A DNA stretch of 64,000 nucleotides from JAOUEA01 sp963762075 (GTDB lineage: Bacteria > Actinomycetota > UBA4738 > HRBIN12). Below the pieces are notes generated by a model. It worked only from the letters and a program-made list of their open reading frames with translations. It was not told the DNA's origin and made no database searches. Every line of letters begins with the position of its first letter. The first letter of the stretch is position 1. The position numbers were made by a program, and so were the translations under genes. Location of the stretch: NCBI GenBank assembly GCA_963762075.1, contig CAVXJC010000003.1:310001-374000 (forward strand), in the 5' to 3' direction. Positions 52,198-61,452 of this stretch are shown piece by piece.

Positions 52198-53399
52198 CAC
52201 GGTGATAGCCGGGCGTAGTTCGCCTGCTGCACGCCCCCGACCTGGGTGAACTGGCCGCCGACATGGGCTCGAGCCTGGCGCACCGCCAGCGCCCAGACGC
52301 CGAGGTAGTGACAGCAGGGATTGGGGCGCCAGGTCGCATCGGTGGTGCCTGTCGTGCGGTCGAGTGCGGCGAGCCGCGGGATCGCGAGACAATCGCCAAC
52401 CGGCACCTGGTTCGATCCGCATTGCTCGCCGGGACCGTGGGCGAGGGTCTTGAAATGGCCACCGACGAGCACCGTCTCCGCGTCGTAGGCCGCGACCGCC
52501 TGTGCCGAGCCCGAGGTGTCGGTCTTCCACACCTGCGGCCACTCCGTGGGGTCGGCGCCCGGTTCGTAGAGCGCCGCGAAGTCGGACCCGCCCGCGCCGA
52601 CCAGCAACTGCCCGTTCGAGACTTCGGTCGACATGCCGTAGGCCTTGCTGCTCGGGTTGATGCTGCCGAGTGACCATGACCGGACCGTGCCGTTGACCGG
52701 GTTCACCTTCACGACGATCTTCTGCGGGTTCCCGTTGATGATGTCGAAGTGGCCGGCGGCGACGACGTCGCCGTCGGGCATGAGGTCGAGGTCGAGCATC
52801 TGGGGCGTCTCTCCGGGAGGCCTGATCGAACCGTCGAGCGCCGGCACGACGTCGGCGAACGCCAGGTCTCGCCCGCCGGTCCGGAGGTAGGCGCGCAGTC
52901 GCGAGCCGCCGACGTAGATGCGATCGGCGCCGGCCAGCACGGTTCGCCCGACGATCGTCGAGAAGCCTCGGACGATGTTTCCCGTGGCGGGGTCGATGCC
53001 GACGGTGTGACGGCGGTCGAGGCCGCCGAACCGGTAGAGGAAGCGTCCCGTCACGTAGAGGATGCCGTCGGGTCCGAGCGACATGTCGCGGACCTGTGCG
53101 CCGCCGCCCCCGATGAGCGCGGGTGGGTCGACGGTCGTCGAGAGCAGGCCGGTCGAGAGGCTGAGCGCGGCGATGTTGCCCGCCGGCGTGGGGCTGCCGC
53201 CGTTCGGGCCGAGCACGTTCGAGAAGTTTCCGCCGATCCACACGTGTCCGCGCGCGATGGCCACGGCTCGTACGGGCCCGTCCGCCATCGAGGTGTTGTC
53301 GGGTGCTTCCGACGGCGTGGCAGCGCCGGCGACGCCGGCAAGGACGGACATGGAGGCTGCGAGCGCTAGCACGAGACAGGTACGTCGGAGAGGAGACAT
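52197..53399 (-). CDS. Secreted beta-propeller hypothetical protein
   Basis: The 400-residue protein has a signal peptide (MSPLRRTCLVLALAASMSVL, cleaved near AGA). The mature part repeats a G-x-V-W-I-G-G-N/H-F-x-N-V pattern: HVWIGGNFSNVLGPNGG, LYVTGRFLYRFGGLDRRHTV, VVAAGHFDIINGNPQ, TVLVGGHFKTLAHGPG and HVGGQFTQVGGVQQANYARL. These are like the blades of DUF5122-type propellers. A cysteine pair (CGSNQ, GDC) and a CC pair suggest disulfides. It probably sits outside the membrane. The downstream membrane protein is coupled to it. Confidence 0.68.
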   Translation of the reverse strand: MSPLRRTCLVLALAASMSVLAGVAGAATPSEAPDNTSMADGPVRAVAIARGHVWIGGNFSNVLGPNGGSPTPAGNIAALSLSTGLLSTTVDPPALIGGGGAQVRDMSLGPDGILYVTGRFLYRFGGLDRRHTVGIDPATGNIVRGFSTIVGRTVLAGADRIYVGGSRLRAYLRTGGRDLAFADVVPALDGSIRPPGETPQMLDLDLMPDGDVVAAGHFDIINGNPQKIVVKVNPVNGTVRSWSLGSINPSSKAYGMSTEVSNGQLLVGAGGSDFAALYEPGADPTEWPQVWKTDTSGSAQAVAAYDAETVLVGGHFKTLAHGPGEQCGSNQVPVGDCLAIPRLAALDRTTGTTDATWRPNPCCHYLGVWALAVRQARAHVGGQFTQVGGVQQANYARLSP

Positions 53400-53479
53400 G
53401 ATCGATCCTTCCGCGAGGGGGTCACACGGTTGTCAGGTCCGGGCGCGCTTCGGGTGCGCTCGAAGGATACCCGCTGGGA

Positions 53480-54490
53480 TCAGCCGAGCAGCTCGAGCAG
53501 GCCGCGGCCCGAGGCCGTGAGCTCGGAGTAGACCTCGCGGCCTTGGCGACGTGCATCGACGACACCGGCGCGCCGGAGCACACCGAGCTGCTGCGACACC
53601 GCCGCGGGCGTGAGGTGCAACCTGTGTGCGAGCTCGCTCGTCGTCATCGGAACGCTCAGCACCCGCAGGATGTCTGCTCGCGTTCCGCCGATGAGGTCGT
53701 CCATAGCTCCGTCTCCGACCCCCGCAGTGGGTTCGTCCCAGATCTCAGCGATGCCGCGGGGGGAGTAGGACAGTGTGGGCTGCAGCCCCTCGCCGATGAG
53801 CAACGCGATGCCGGGCCAGTCGAAGACCGCCGGGATCAGGACGAGCCCTCGGCCACCCGGGTCGACGTCTTCGCACATCAGCTTGTCGATCACCAGATCG
53901 TGACCGGCGAGCGACAGTGAAGGGTGTAGGTCGTCGAAGAGCAGCTCCGCGCCGCCGAGGGCGAGTTGACGCGCTCGATAGGTCACGTCGGCTTCGTGCA
54001 AGGCGCGGATGCGAGGCCAGTGCTGCTCGATCGTGAGCTTCCAGTACTCGCGCATCTGCTCGGCGAGCCGTGGCACGAACGGCGCCGGATCGTCGAGGAT
54101 CGCCTGCGTGAGCGCCGGGACCGCCGCGCCTTCGAGCGAGTCGATCATGTGCGAGAGCTCGGTGCTGATACGCACCGGGTCCGTCCGGGACACCTGTTCC
54201 AGCTCGTCCTCGAATTGCGGGAACGGTGTTTCCGGCGGGGGGGTCAGGAAGTCCGGGATGTAGGGGTGGACCTGGCCGCCCACCCCGGAGGGCGGCACCA
54301 CCGCGAACAACACCTGGAGATCGCGGCCTTCGATCGCCTTGGTCGCCTCCTGCACCCACGGAAGGTGCAGCGCGTGCTTCGAGGGATCGCGCATGGGCTT
54401 GTACAGGCTCATGCCGAGCTCCCAGATGGGAGAGAAGGCGAACCTGATCTCCGCCAGGTCGTCGCTCGAGAGGTGGACCGTGATCGGCAT
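53480..54490 (-). CDS. ArsR-family regulator with DUF5937-like N-terminal domain
   Basis: The 336-residue protein has a C-terminal winged helix (RADILRVLSVPMTTSELAHR, LHLTPAAVSQQLGVLRRAGV and REVYSELTASGR). The N-terminal 250 residues, beginning LSSDDLAEIRFAFSPIWELG, match the DUF5937 type found in many actinobacterial ArsR regulators. It is a transcription factor of unknown ligand. No metal-binding cysteine cluster is seen, so it is not a metal sensor. It is divergent from the 46-residue gene, so the 119 bases between 54491 and 54609 should contain its operator. Confidence 0.85.
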   Translation of the reverse strand: MPITVHLSSDDLAEIRFAFSPIWELGMSLYKPMRDPSKHALHLPWVQEATKAIEGRDLQVLFAVVPPSGVGGQVHPYIPDFLTPPPETPFPQFEDELEQVSRTDPVRISTELSHMIDSLEGAAVPALTQAILDDPAPFVPRLAEQMREYWKLTIEQHWPRIRALHEADVTYRARQLALGGAELLFDDLHPSLSLAGHDLVIDKLMCEDVDPGGRGLVLIPAVFDWPGIALLIGEGLQPTLSYSPRGIAEIWDEPTAGVGDGAMDDLIGGTRADILRVLSVPMTTSELAHRLHLTPAAVSQQLGVLRRAGVVDARRQGREVYSELTASGRGLLELLG

Positions 54491-54609
54491 CGCGTTCGAG
54501 TTAGCTTAAATGCTTTCAGATGGGAACACAACCCCGTATGCTGTGTCTTGAAACGTTGTAGCAAACGCTAAAACAGCCCCAGGAGGGTCAGAAGGAAGGA
54601 GGTGCAGCG
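54491..54609 (+). promoter_or_regulatory. Divergent promoter region of the ArsR gene and small gene
   Basis: This short stretch is AT-richer than its surroundings. It contains TTAGCTTAAATGC near the ArsR start and the mirror-like GCAAACGCTAAA near 54560, which could be two operator half-sites. TTGAAA (near 54549) may be a -35 toward the small gene. An AAGGAGG ribosome site at 54595-54603 precedes its ATG. Confidence 0.35.
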
Positions 54610-54750
54610 ATGATCTTCGGATGGACGGACGATCTGTTCCATGATCGGGAGCGGGAGCTGCGGGACGCCACCGAGCGCCTCCGTCGCGGCCGGCGCCGTG
54701 TGCGCCGCGACCGTCTGGGCGTCTCGCCGCGGCGTCGCCCGAACCGCTGA
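54610..54750 (+). CDS. 46-residue basic protein under a strong ribosome site
   Basis: MIFGWTDDLFHDRERELRDA is followed by a tail with 16 arginines (GRRRVRRDRL, PRRRPNR). A near-perfect AAGGAGGT Shine-Dalgarno six bases upstream supports translation. It is divergent from the ArsR regulator, a common arrangement for a regulator and its target, and ends two bases before the icd stop. It may be a small nucleic-acid-binding or regulatory protein. No family is recognised. Confidence 0.55.
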   Translation: MIFGWTDDLFHDRERELRDATERLRRGRRRVRRDRLGVSPRRRPNR

Positions 54751-54752
54751 CG

Positions 54753-56213
54753 TTAGTTCTCGCCTTGGTCCCTGGTGAAGCCGAGCTCACCGTCGAACTC
54801 GAGGAGCTTCTCGATGTGCATCCAGGTGTGACGGCGCGAGATGCGCGCTAACAATTGGTGCACGTCCTCGTCCCAGAGGTCGCCGGGGTTCTCGCGGATG
54901 ATGAACCGGCATCGCCAGTGATCGAGCGTGTCGGTGATCGCGCCGGTCGGAGGGAAGACCTTCGTGCCCCGGCTCGAGATCATCTTGAGCTCGAGCCGAG
55001 TGCCCTGGGCGAGCTCGATGAGCGACGTGCCGAGCTCGTCGGCGGTGAGTGGTGATTCCACGAACACGTCGAGCCCGACCACGTTGCGATCGGTGGGGCG
55101 CACGTAGTCGGGGTCGGATCCGAGCATCGGAAGCTGCAGCGGTTTCACCTCGCGGATGGTCCAGTTCTCCGTCTTCTTGCCGAGGTTGCCGATGATGGCC
55201 TCGGTGTACGCGCTGGTCGGCGTGCCTCGGTCGTAGCCGACCACGTCGCCGGTGAGGGTGCCGGCTTCCAGGGTGACGAACACGGCGTGCTCGATCGCGG
55301 ACGCCTCGTCGAACAGGCCGAGGTAGCGCAGCATCAGCACGGCCGACAGGATCACCGCGGTCGGATTGATCACGTCCTTGCCGGCGTACTTCGGCGCCGA
55401 GCCGTGCACCGCCTCGAAGATCGCGACCTCGTTGCCGATGTTGGCGCTGGGTGCGAAGCCGAGCCCGCCGATCAGCGCGCTCGACAGGTCGCTCAAGATG
55501 TCGCCGTTCATGTTGGTCGTGACGATCACGTCGTATTGCTCCGGGCGTTTTACGAGCTGGTGTGCGGCGTTGTCGACGATCACGTGCCACGATTCGATCT
55601 CGGGGTAATCCGGCGCCACCGATTCGAACACGCGCTTCAACGTGCCTTCGGTGAACTTCATGATGTTGGCCTTGGTCGCACAGGCCACGCTCGGCCTGCC
55701 CTCGCTGCGGGCGTATTCGAATGCGAAGCGCGCGATCTTCTCCGAGCCCTTCACGCTGATCAGCTTCAGTGCCTGCGCGACCCCCGGTGTCTGCATGTAC
55801 TCGATGCCGGCGTAGAGATCCTCGACGTTCTCTCGCACCATGACCATGTCGATGCCCCGCCCCGAGTACGGCGTGGTGACGCCCGGCATCTCTCGCACGG
55901 GCCGAACGTTGGCATAGGTCTCGTAGAGCTTGCGGAGCGTCACGTTCGCGCTCTTCTCGCCGAATCCCACCGGTGTCTCGAGCGGGCCCTTCAGCGCGAC
56001 CCGGGTGCGCGCGATCGAATCCATCGTGTCCTGTGGCACGCCAGAGGCGACGCCCTTTCGGAAGACCTCGGCGCCCGCCTCGAACTCTTCCCAGTCGATC
56101 GGCGCACCGGTCGCCTCGACGACGGCGCGGGCGGCGGCGATGACCTCGGGCCCGATGCCGTCACCGGGGATCAGCGTCACTGAAAAGCGGGTCGATACAT
56201 CGGTCTCGCTCAT
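54753..56213 (-). CDS. icd: NADP-dependent isocitrate dehydrogenase, Thermus-type with C-terminal extension
   Basis: The 486-residue protein has LIPGDGIGPEV at the N terminus, LKGPLETPVGFGEKSANVTL with the phospho-site-equivalent serine, RENVEDLYAGIEY, NMNGDILSDLSSALIGGLGF and HGSAPKYAGKDVINPTAVIL. The last approximately 140 residues (from YDRGTPTSAYTE) are the extra domain of the Thermus-type homodimeric enzyme; ordinary dimeric IDHs are about 410 residues. It oxidises isocitrate to 2-oxoglutarate in the TCA cycle. Many actinobacteria use the unrelated monomeric IDH, so this form is a useful lineage clue. No other TCA genes are nearby. Confidence 0.92.
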   Translation of the reverse strand: MSETDVSTRFSVTLIPGDGIGPEVIAAARAVVEATGAPIDWEEFEAGAEVFRKGVASGVPQDTMDSIARTRVALKGPLETPVGFGEKSANVTLRKLYETYANVRPVREMPGVTTPYSGRGIDMVMVRENVEDLYAGIEYMQTPGVAQALKLISVKGSEKIARFAFEYARSEGRPSVACATKANIMKFTEGTLKRVFESVAPDYPEIESWHVIVDNAAHQLVKRPEQYDVIVTTNMNGDILSDLSSALIGGLGFAPSANIGNEVAIFEAVHGSAPKYAGKDVINPTAVILSAVLMLRYLGLFDEASAIEHAVFVTLEAGTLTGDVVGYDRGTPTSAYTEAIIGNLGKKTENWTIREVKPLQLPMLGSDPDYVRPTDRNVVGLDVFVESPLTADELGTSLIELAQGTRLELKMISSRGTKVFPPTGAITDTLDHWRCRFIIRENPGDLWDEDVHQLLARISRRHTWMHIEKLLEFDGELGFTRDQGEN

Positions 56214-56321
56214 GCGGGCCTCCTCAGGTGGACCGTCGGTCTCGCGTCATCGTAGTCGCGGGACTCGCGCCGCCTCGGCTCCGCCCGAGACCTCGCGACA
56301 GGTCCGGTAGCATCCGTGGCC

Positions 56322-57792
56322 ATGGCTGAGCCCGGCCCCCGGCGGACCGAGCACCGTCGCGACTGGATCGCCGGATCCTGCCTCATGCTCGTGGCGGCAT
56401 CGGTGGCCGTCGCGTGCACGGGTGACGGAAGCGACACAAGGTCCCCGGACGGCGGCGCCCTCCACGCCCGAGGCGATCGACCCCGAGGCCGGCATCAAGA
56501 ACCTCGATCATCTGATCTTCATCGTGCAGGAGAACCGATCCTTCGATCACTACTTCGGCACGTTCCCCGGCGCCGACGGCATCCCGATGGACGAGCTCGG
56601 GCGGCCCACGGTCTGCGCGAGGGATCCGGTGCTCGGCGCGTGCGTGCCGCCCTACCCGACACGCGAGCTGGTGAACGCCGGCGGGCCCCACAACCACGAG
56701 GCGTCGGTCATCAGCGTGAACGACGGCGCGATGGACGGCTTCATCGAGGCTGCCGCGGGTCGCCGGTGCATCCGCGACCGTGACGTCGACGCATGCGGAG
56801 AGATCTTCGGTCCCGATGGCCAGCCCGACGTCATGGCCTACCACGACGAGCGGGCGATCCCGAACTACTGGGCGTACGCGCGCGAGTACGTGCTGCAGGA
56901 TGCGATGTTCGGTCCGACCGACTCATGGACCCTGCCCGCGCATCTCTTCTTGGTGTCGGGGTGGTCGGCCTCGTGCACCGACCCGTCCGATGCGTTCACG
57001 TGTACGACCGACCTCGAGATGGGGGAGCTGTTCGACGGTCTCGCGTGGTACGAGCATCCGACGTTGTTCGGATGGACCGACATCACGTGGTTGCTCAACC
57101 GGCACGAGGTGAGCTGGGCCTATTACGCGGGTGGCGTGCTCTGCCGCCGCCCCGAGGACACGTTCGCCGACTGTGAACGCGACGGGCCCGCCCGGCCCCA
57201 GAACGTGCTCACGGGCTTCGCCGACGTGGTCGAGACCGGTCAGCTCGACAACATCAAGACCCACGGTGAGTTCTACGAGGCGGTTCGGACAGACACGCTG
57301 CCCTCGGTCACGTGGATCGTGCCTGGGCGCGGCGGCAACAGCGAGCACCCACTCATCAGGGCACCGATCACCCGGGGGCAGGCCTACGTCACGAGGCTCA
57401 TCAATGCGGTGATGCGGAGCGACCTGTGGGAGCGCTCGGCGATCTTCCTCACGTGGGACGACTGGGGCGGCTTCTACGACCATGTCGTGCCGCCACGGGT
57501 CGACGAGGCCGGCTACGGGCTCCGCGTGCCGGGCCTGCTGATCAGCCCATGGGCAGATCGCGACCTCGACATCGATTCCCAGATCCTGTCGTTCGATGCG
57601 TACCTGAAGCTGATCGAGGACCGGTTCCTCGGCGGACAGCGTCTCGACGGCGAGAACGAAGGGCGCCCCGACCCTCGTCCGACGGTGCGTGAGGAAGTGG
57701 AGCTGCTCGGCGATCTCGCCACGGCCTTCGATTTCTCGCAGGAACCGATCCCGCCCCTGATCCTCGACCCCACGCCGACAAGGCCGCGATGA
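56322..57792 (+). pseudogene. Phospholipase-C-like phosphoesterase (copy 1), frameshift near the N terminus
   Basis: The signal region lies in one frame (DWIAGSCLMLVAASVAVACT, a likely lipoprotein signal, from ATG 56322) and the enzyme in the next. The join is a likely extra C in a CCCC run around 56440-56470, just after GDGSD. The enzyme core has NLDHLIFIVQENRSFDHYFG (metal-binding acidic/Asn), GAMDGFIEAAA, PTDSWTLPAHLFLVSGW and DDWGGFYDHVVPP. This is the PF04185 phosphoesterase family (bacterial phospholipase C/acid phosphatase). If the shift is real, only a cytosolic form from 56422 could be made. The stop overlaps copy 2 (ATGA). Confidence 0.75.
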
Positions 57793-59435
57793 TCGGACGC
57801 CGACGAGTCGTCGCCGCTTCCACGGTGCTCGCCCTTGCCGGGCTGATCGCGGTGGCGTGCACTTCGGGTGGCGATCCGGCGCAGTCGGTCTCGCCGAGCG
57901 CTCCGCCCTCGCCCCCCGCCGCAACCGCTGCGACGATCGCGCCCGAGTCCGACGACTCGAACTGGATCGAGCCGACCGACGTCATGGGTGCGCCCGGTCT
58001 CGCGAGCGAACCCGATCCTGGTGCGGCGCCGCAGGGGGTCGACGAGCAGCCGCTCCTCTCGCCGCCTGCGCTGCTGCCGGCGGCGGATCGGTCGCGCCCA
58101 TTCGACCCTGCCGCCGGCATCATGAACCTGGACCACCTGGTCTTCATCGTGCTCGAGAACCGCTCGTTCGATCATTACTTCGGCACGTTCCCGGGAGCCG
58201 ACGGCATCGCCGTGCGCGCGAACGGGCGTCCCAAGGTCTGTCTCGCAGATCCGGATGCTCCCGGTACGTGTCATCGGCCGTATCACGACAGGAACTTCAT
58301 CGATCAAGGGGGCCCACACGGCGAGCTCGGCAGCCTCCTCTCTATCAACGGCGGCGCGATGGACGGATTCGTGAACGCCCTGCGCGTGATCGGCAACGGC
58401 TGTGAGAAGCACCCCACCGAGGCGCCGTGCCCCGAGGCGGTCGACGGGCCCGCGGGCCAACCCGATGTCATGGGCTATCACACGGCCGCGGAGATCCCGA
58501 TCTACTGGAAGTACGCGAAGACGTTCACGCTGCACGATCGCATGTTCGCGCCCACCGACTCGTGGACCCTTCCCGCGCATCTGTTCCTCGTCTCGGCCTG
58601 GTCGGCGACGTGCACGGACCTCGACGACCCGATGTCGTGCGTGTCCGACCAGAAGTTCCCCGGGGGCATCCATGCGGATCCACCGTCGAGGTTCTGGTCG
58701 CCCAAGATGGGGGAGCCCAGGCCGTACGTCTGGGCGCCGATCACGTGGCTGCTCTACCGCGCGGGGGTGAGCTGGGGCTACTACGTCGGTGAGGGCACCT
58801 GCGTGGCGCCGCCGTGCGAGCACCTCGAGGGCATCCTCACCGCGCCCGTGCAGAATCCGCTCCCCGGGTTCACCGCGACGGCAGCAACGGGCCAGCTCGA
58901 CAACATCAGGCCGAACACCGAGTTCACGCGCGACGCCCTGGCAGGCGACCTTCCGAGCGTGTCGTGGGTGATGCCCGAACAGGACAAGGGCGAGCACCCG
59001 CCGGACTCGATCGAAGCGGGCCAGGCCTACGTCGCCAAGGCGATCAATGCGGTGATGCAAGGCCCCGAGGAACAATGGCTGCGCACCGCGATCTTCCTCA
59101 CGTGGGATGACTGGGGCGGGTTCTACGACCACGTGGAGCCGCCGGTGGTCGACGAGAACGGCTGGGGTCTGAGGGTGCCGTCGATGGTGATCAGCCCGTG
59201 GGCCAAGCCCGGGTTCATCGACCATCAGACATTGAGCTACGACGCGTTCTTGAAGCTGATCGAAGATCGCTTCCTCGGCGGTGAACGCCTCGATCCGGCG
59301 ACCGACGGCTGGCCCGACTCGAGACCCACGGTGCGCGAGTCGGTGAAGCTGCTCGGGGATCTCGCCGAAGACTTCGACTTCAGCCAGGAACCCCTGCCGC
59401 CACTCGTGGTCGATCCGTGGCCGTTCCGCGACTGA
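57789..59435 (+). CDS. Phospholipase-C-like phosphoesterase lipoprotein (copy 2)
   Basis: The 548-residue protein has a lipoprotein-like signal (STVLALAGLIAVACTSGGDP), a Pro/Ala/Ser linker of about 70 residues, and the catalytic domain. NLDHLVFIVLENRSFDHYFG, GTFPGADGIAV, PTDSWTLPAHLFLVSAW, DDWGGFYDHVEPP and RVPSMVISPWAK are the family motifs. It is expected at the outer face of the membrane, hydrolysing phosphate or phospholipid head groups. It overlaps copy 1 upstream and the membrane protein downstream, indicating one operon. Confidence 0.88.
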   Translation: MIGRRRVVAASTVLALAGLIAVACTSGGDPAQSVSPSAPPSPPAATAATIAPESDDSNWIEPTDVMGAPGLASEPDPGAAPQGVDEQPLLSPPALLPAADRSRPFDPAAGIMNLDHLVFIVLENRSFDHYFGTFPGADGIAVRANGRPKVCLADPDAPGTCHRPYHDRNFIDQGGPHGELGSLLSINGGAMDGFVNALRVIGNGCEKHPTEAPCPEAVDGPAGQPDVMGYHTAAEIPIYWKYAKTFTLHDRMFAPTDSWTLPAHLFLVSAWSATCTDLDDPMSCVSDQKFPGGIHADPPSRFWSPKMGEPRPYVWAPITWLLYRAGVSWGYYVGEGTCVAPPCEHLEGILTAPVQNPLPGFTATAATGQLDNIRPNTEFTRDALAGDLPSVSWVMPEQDKGEHPPDSIEAGQAYVAKAINAVMQGPEEQWLRTAIFLTWDDWGGFYDHVEPPVVDENGWGLRVPSMVISPWAKPGFIDHQTLSYDAFLKLIEDRFLGGERLDPATDGWPDSRPTVRESVKLLGDLAEDFDFSQEPLPPLVVDPWPFRD

Positions 59436-61399
59436 CCGGCGGGCTCCCCCCCTCGGGGGGAGCGGCGCCCGAGCGAGACGCCCCGTCCGGCTGGCCGGCG
59501 GTCGCGATCGGAGCCGCCGGACTCGCCACGGCCGTGGTGGTGGTCGGCGCCGCTTACCTCTGGGCTTACGGATCGGGGCGGTTCGCGACGCCGATCGGGT
59601 TCGACACCCCGCAGGTGATCTGGCGGGCGAACCTCGTCGCGGAGTCCGGGCTCGGGGCACTGGTGGGGTGGGCACCCCCCGAGCTCACGGTGCACGGCGA
59701 CCGCACCGGCGTGCTGGTCTTCGCCGCGCTGCTCGACGGCCTCTTCGGCATCGAGCCGTATCGGCTGATGTTCTCGCTGCCGGCGATCGCCTCGGTGATC
59801 GTGGCGCTCGCGGCCGGCGGCTTCGCTATCGGCGCGCTCGAAGAGCCCCCGTGGACCTTCGGCGTGTATGCGATCGGGGTGGGGGCATCGACCCACATGG
59901 CGCGCATCGCGGTGGGAAGTCACGACAACGCCTTCGTTATGGGCATGTTGGTCGCGCTCGCGCTGACGGCCCTGCTCGCGGCGGCAGGCCGGCCCGCGAT
60001 CGCCGGTTCCATCGTGTTGTCGGCCGGTGCCGCCCTCGCGCACTGGCGCTTCGCGGTGCTGTTCCTGCCGGTGCTGATGGCGCTCGCGATCGTCTTGCTG
60101 CCGGGGTCGTTGCGGCGATGGAAGGCGGGCGCTCCCCTCGGGAACACGCCATCGGCGCGGTTGGGCCTCGTGCTCGCAGGTGGCGCGGCAGCGGGCGCGG
60201 CGTCGATGCTCATGGCTCCCGAGTCCCTGCTCAGGATCGACGCTGGCATCCACATCCATCCCGGCAAGCTCGCCGCGAAGACGTCGAGCAGGCTGACTCC
60301 CTTGCGCCTGCCCGTCACCGTCACGGCGGCGGTGGCAGGGGCGGTCAGCTCCTGGTGGCCGAGATCCTCGCTCAGGCGCTGGGCTGTGATCACGATGGTC
60401 GTGTGGGCAGCGTCGGTGCTCGTGGCCGCCGCTGCCTACCTGTGGCTCGATCAACCGGTTCCGGTCTACCGCGTGGCCGCGTACGCGCTCGGCGTGCCGA
60501 TGCTCGCCGCCGCCTTCGTGGTGGGTGCCGGCCGGTCCGCGTGGAGCCGCCTGGGCGCGCCCGGCACCGCCCTCGCCGGGCTCGCGATCGTCGCCGCGCT
60601 CGCCTGGACCACGGCTGCCGCGGGGTCGCTGTGGGATGAGGAGACCCCGCTCATGACCCAGGAGAAGGTGCTGGCGATGAGCGGCGCCTCGGCCTATCTC
60701 GACAGGTCCTCGATCGACCGGCCCGTCATCTTCCTCGTCTCGACCCCGCGACTGGTTCCCACCTTGCGCCAGGTGTATGCGGGCGTGCCCCCTCGCCTCA
60801 TCACACGCACGAGGGTCTTCGTGGGCACGCTGCCCGACCTGCTGGCTCGACGACCCACCACGATCGCTCCCTCGCTCGAGGAGACGTCCCGCAGCTCGCT
60901 GACCGCGGCGCTCGAGGTCGCCGACGACGACCCCGTGATCGTGTTCCTCGACGCGTTCAACCCTCGCCTCGATCCGCCGAGCGGCGCGCTCGAGGTGGCG
61001 CCCGGAGTCCGGATCGCCGACACGTTCTCCGAGGTTCCGGTCGGCTCCCCCGTCGCGGTGTCGCCTGCCGCCGCCTCGATCACCGACGTGTCCACCCCGT
61101 GGTCGCTCACGTGGGTCGCGCTCGCTGGGCTCGGACTTTCGTTCGTGATCGGGTCCGGGTGGTCGTGGGCGCTCGTGCCCACCACCTGGCTCGGCCGCTT
61201 GGGTGTGGCACCGGCGTTCGGCGCCGCCATCCTCACGCTCTCGGCCACGTTGGCGGATCGATCCGGAGTCGGTTTCAGCCGTACCGGCTCGCTCTCGATC
61301 GTGTTCCTGTCGGGCTCGGCGGGCTGGCTCGTGGCCCTGTTGCTCTCGGGCCGGCGCAGGCGAGACCCCCGGAGCCGGACCGGCTCGCGGCATGGCTGA
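59417..61399 (+). CDS. Large polytopic membrane protein, glycosyltransferase-like (GT-C type)
   Basis: The 660-residue protein has 12 or more hydrophobic segments (AIGAAGLATAVVVVGAAYLW, SVIVALAAGGFAIGAL, AITMVVWAASVLVAAAAYLW, and others) and two large external loops. Near the first helix, GFDTPQVIWRANLVAESGLG carries an acidic/aromatic pattern reminiscent of GT-C loops, and a C-terminal soluble part follows (PVIFLVSTPRLVPTLRQVYA). The start GTG 59417 overlaps copy 2 by 19 bases, and the C terminus lies 53 bases before copy 3. It may add sugars to lipids or proteins that the phosphoesterases act on; the family is not certain. Confidence 0.6.
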   Translation: MAVPRLTGGLPPSGGAAPERDAPSGWPAVAIGAAGLATAVVVVGAAYLWAYGSGRFATPIGFDTPQVIWRANLVAESGLGALVGWAPPELTVHGDRTGVLVFAALLDGLFGIEPYRLMFSLPAIASVIVALAAGGFAIGALEEPPWTFGVYAIGVGASTHMARIAVGSHDNAFVMGMLVALALTALLAAAGRPAIAGSIVLSAGAALAHWRFAVLFLPVLMALAIVLLPGSLRRWKAGAPLGNTPSARLGLVLAGGAAAGAASMLMAPESLLRIDAGIHIHPGKLAAKTSSRLTPLRLPVTVTAAVAGAVSSWWPRSSLRRWAVITMVVWAASVLVAAAAYLWLDQPVPVYRVAAYALGVPMLAAAFVVGAGRSAWSRLGAPGTALAGLAIVAALAWTTAAAGSLWDEETPLMTQEKVLAMSGASAYLDRSSIDRPVIFLVSTPRLVPTLRQVYAGVPPRLITRTRVFVGTLPDLLARRPTTIAPSLEETSRSSLTAALEVADDDPVIVFLDAFNPRLDPPSGALEVAPGVRIADTFSEVPVGSPVAVSPAAASITDVSTPWSLTWVALAGLGLSFVIGSGWSWALVPTTWLGRLGVAPAFGAAILTLSATLADRSGVGFSRTGSLSIVFLSGSAGWLVALLLSGRRRRDPRSRTGSRHG

Positions 61400-61452
61400 G
61401 AGATCCGCCCCGGCTAACAGGTGAGCGACGATGCCCGGGCTACGATCGCCCG

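Noticed and set aside
57513..59675. 720-codon minus-strand open frame opposite the phosphoesterases
   Set aside because: The composition is that of reverse-strand shadows, and the plus strand carries catalytic motifs throughout.
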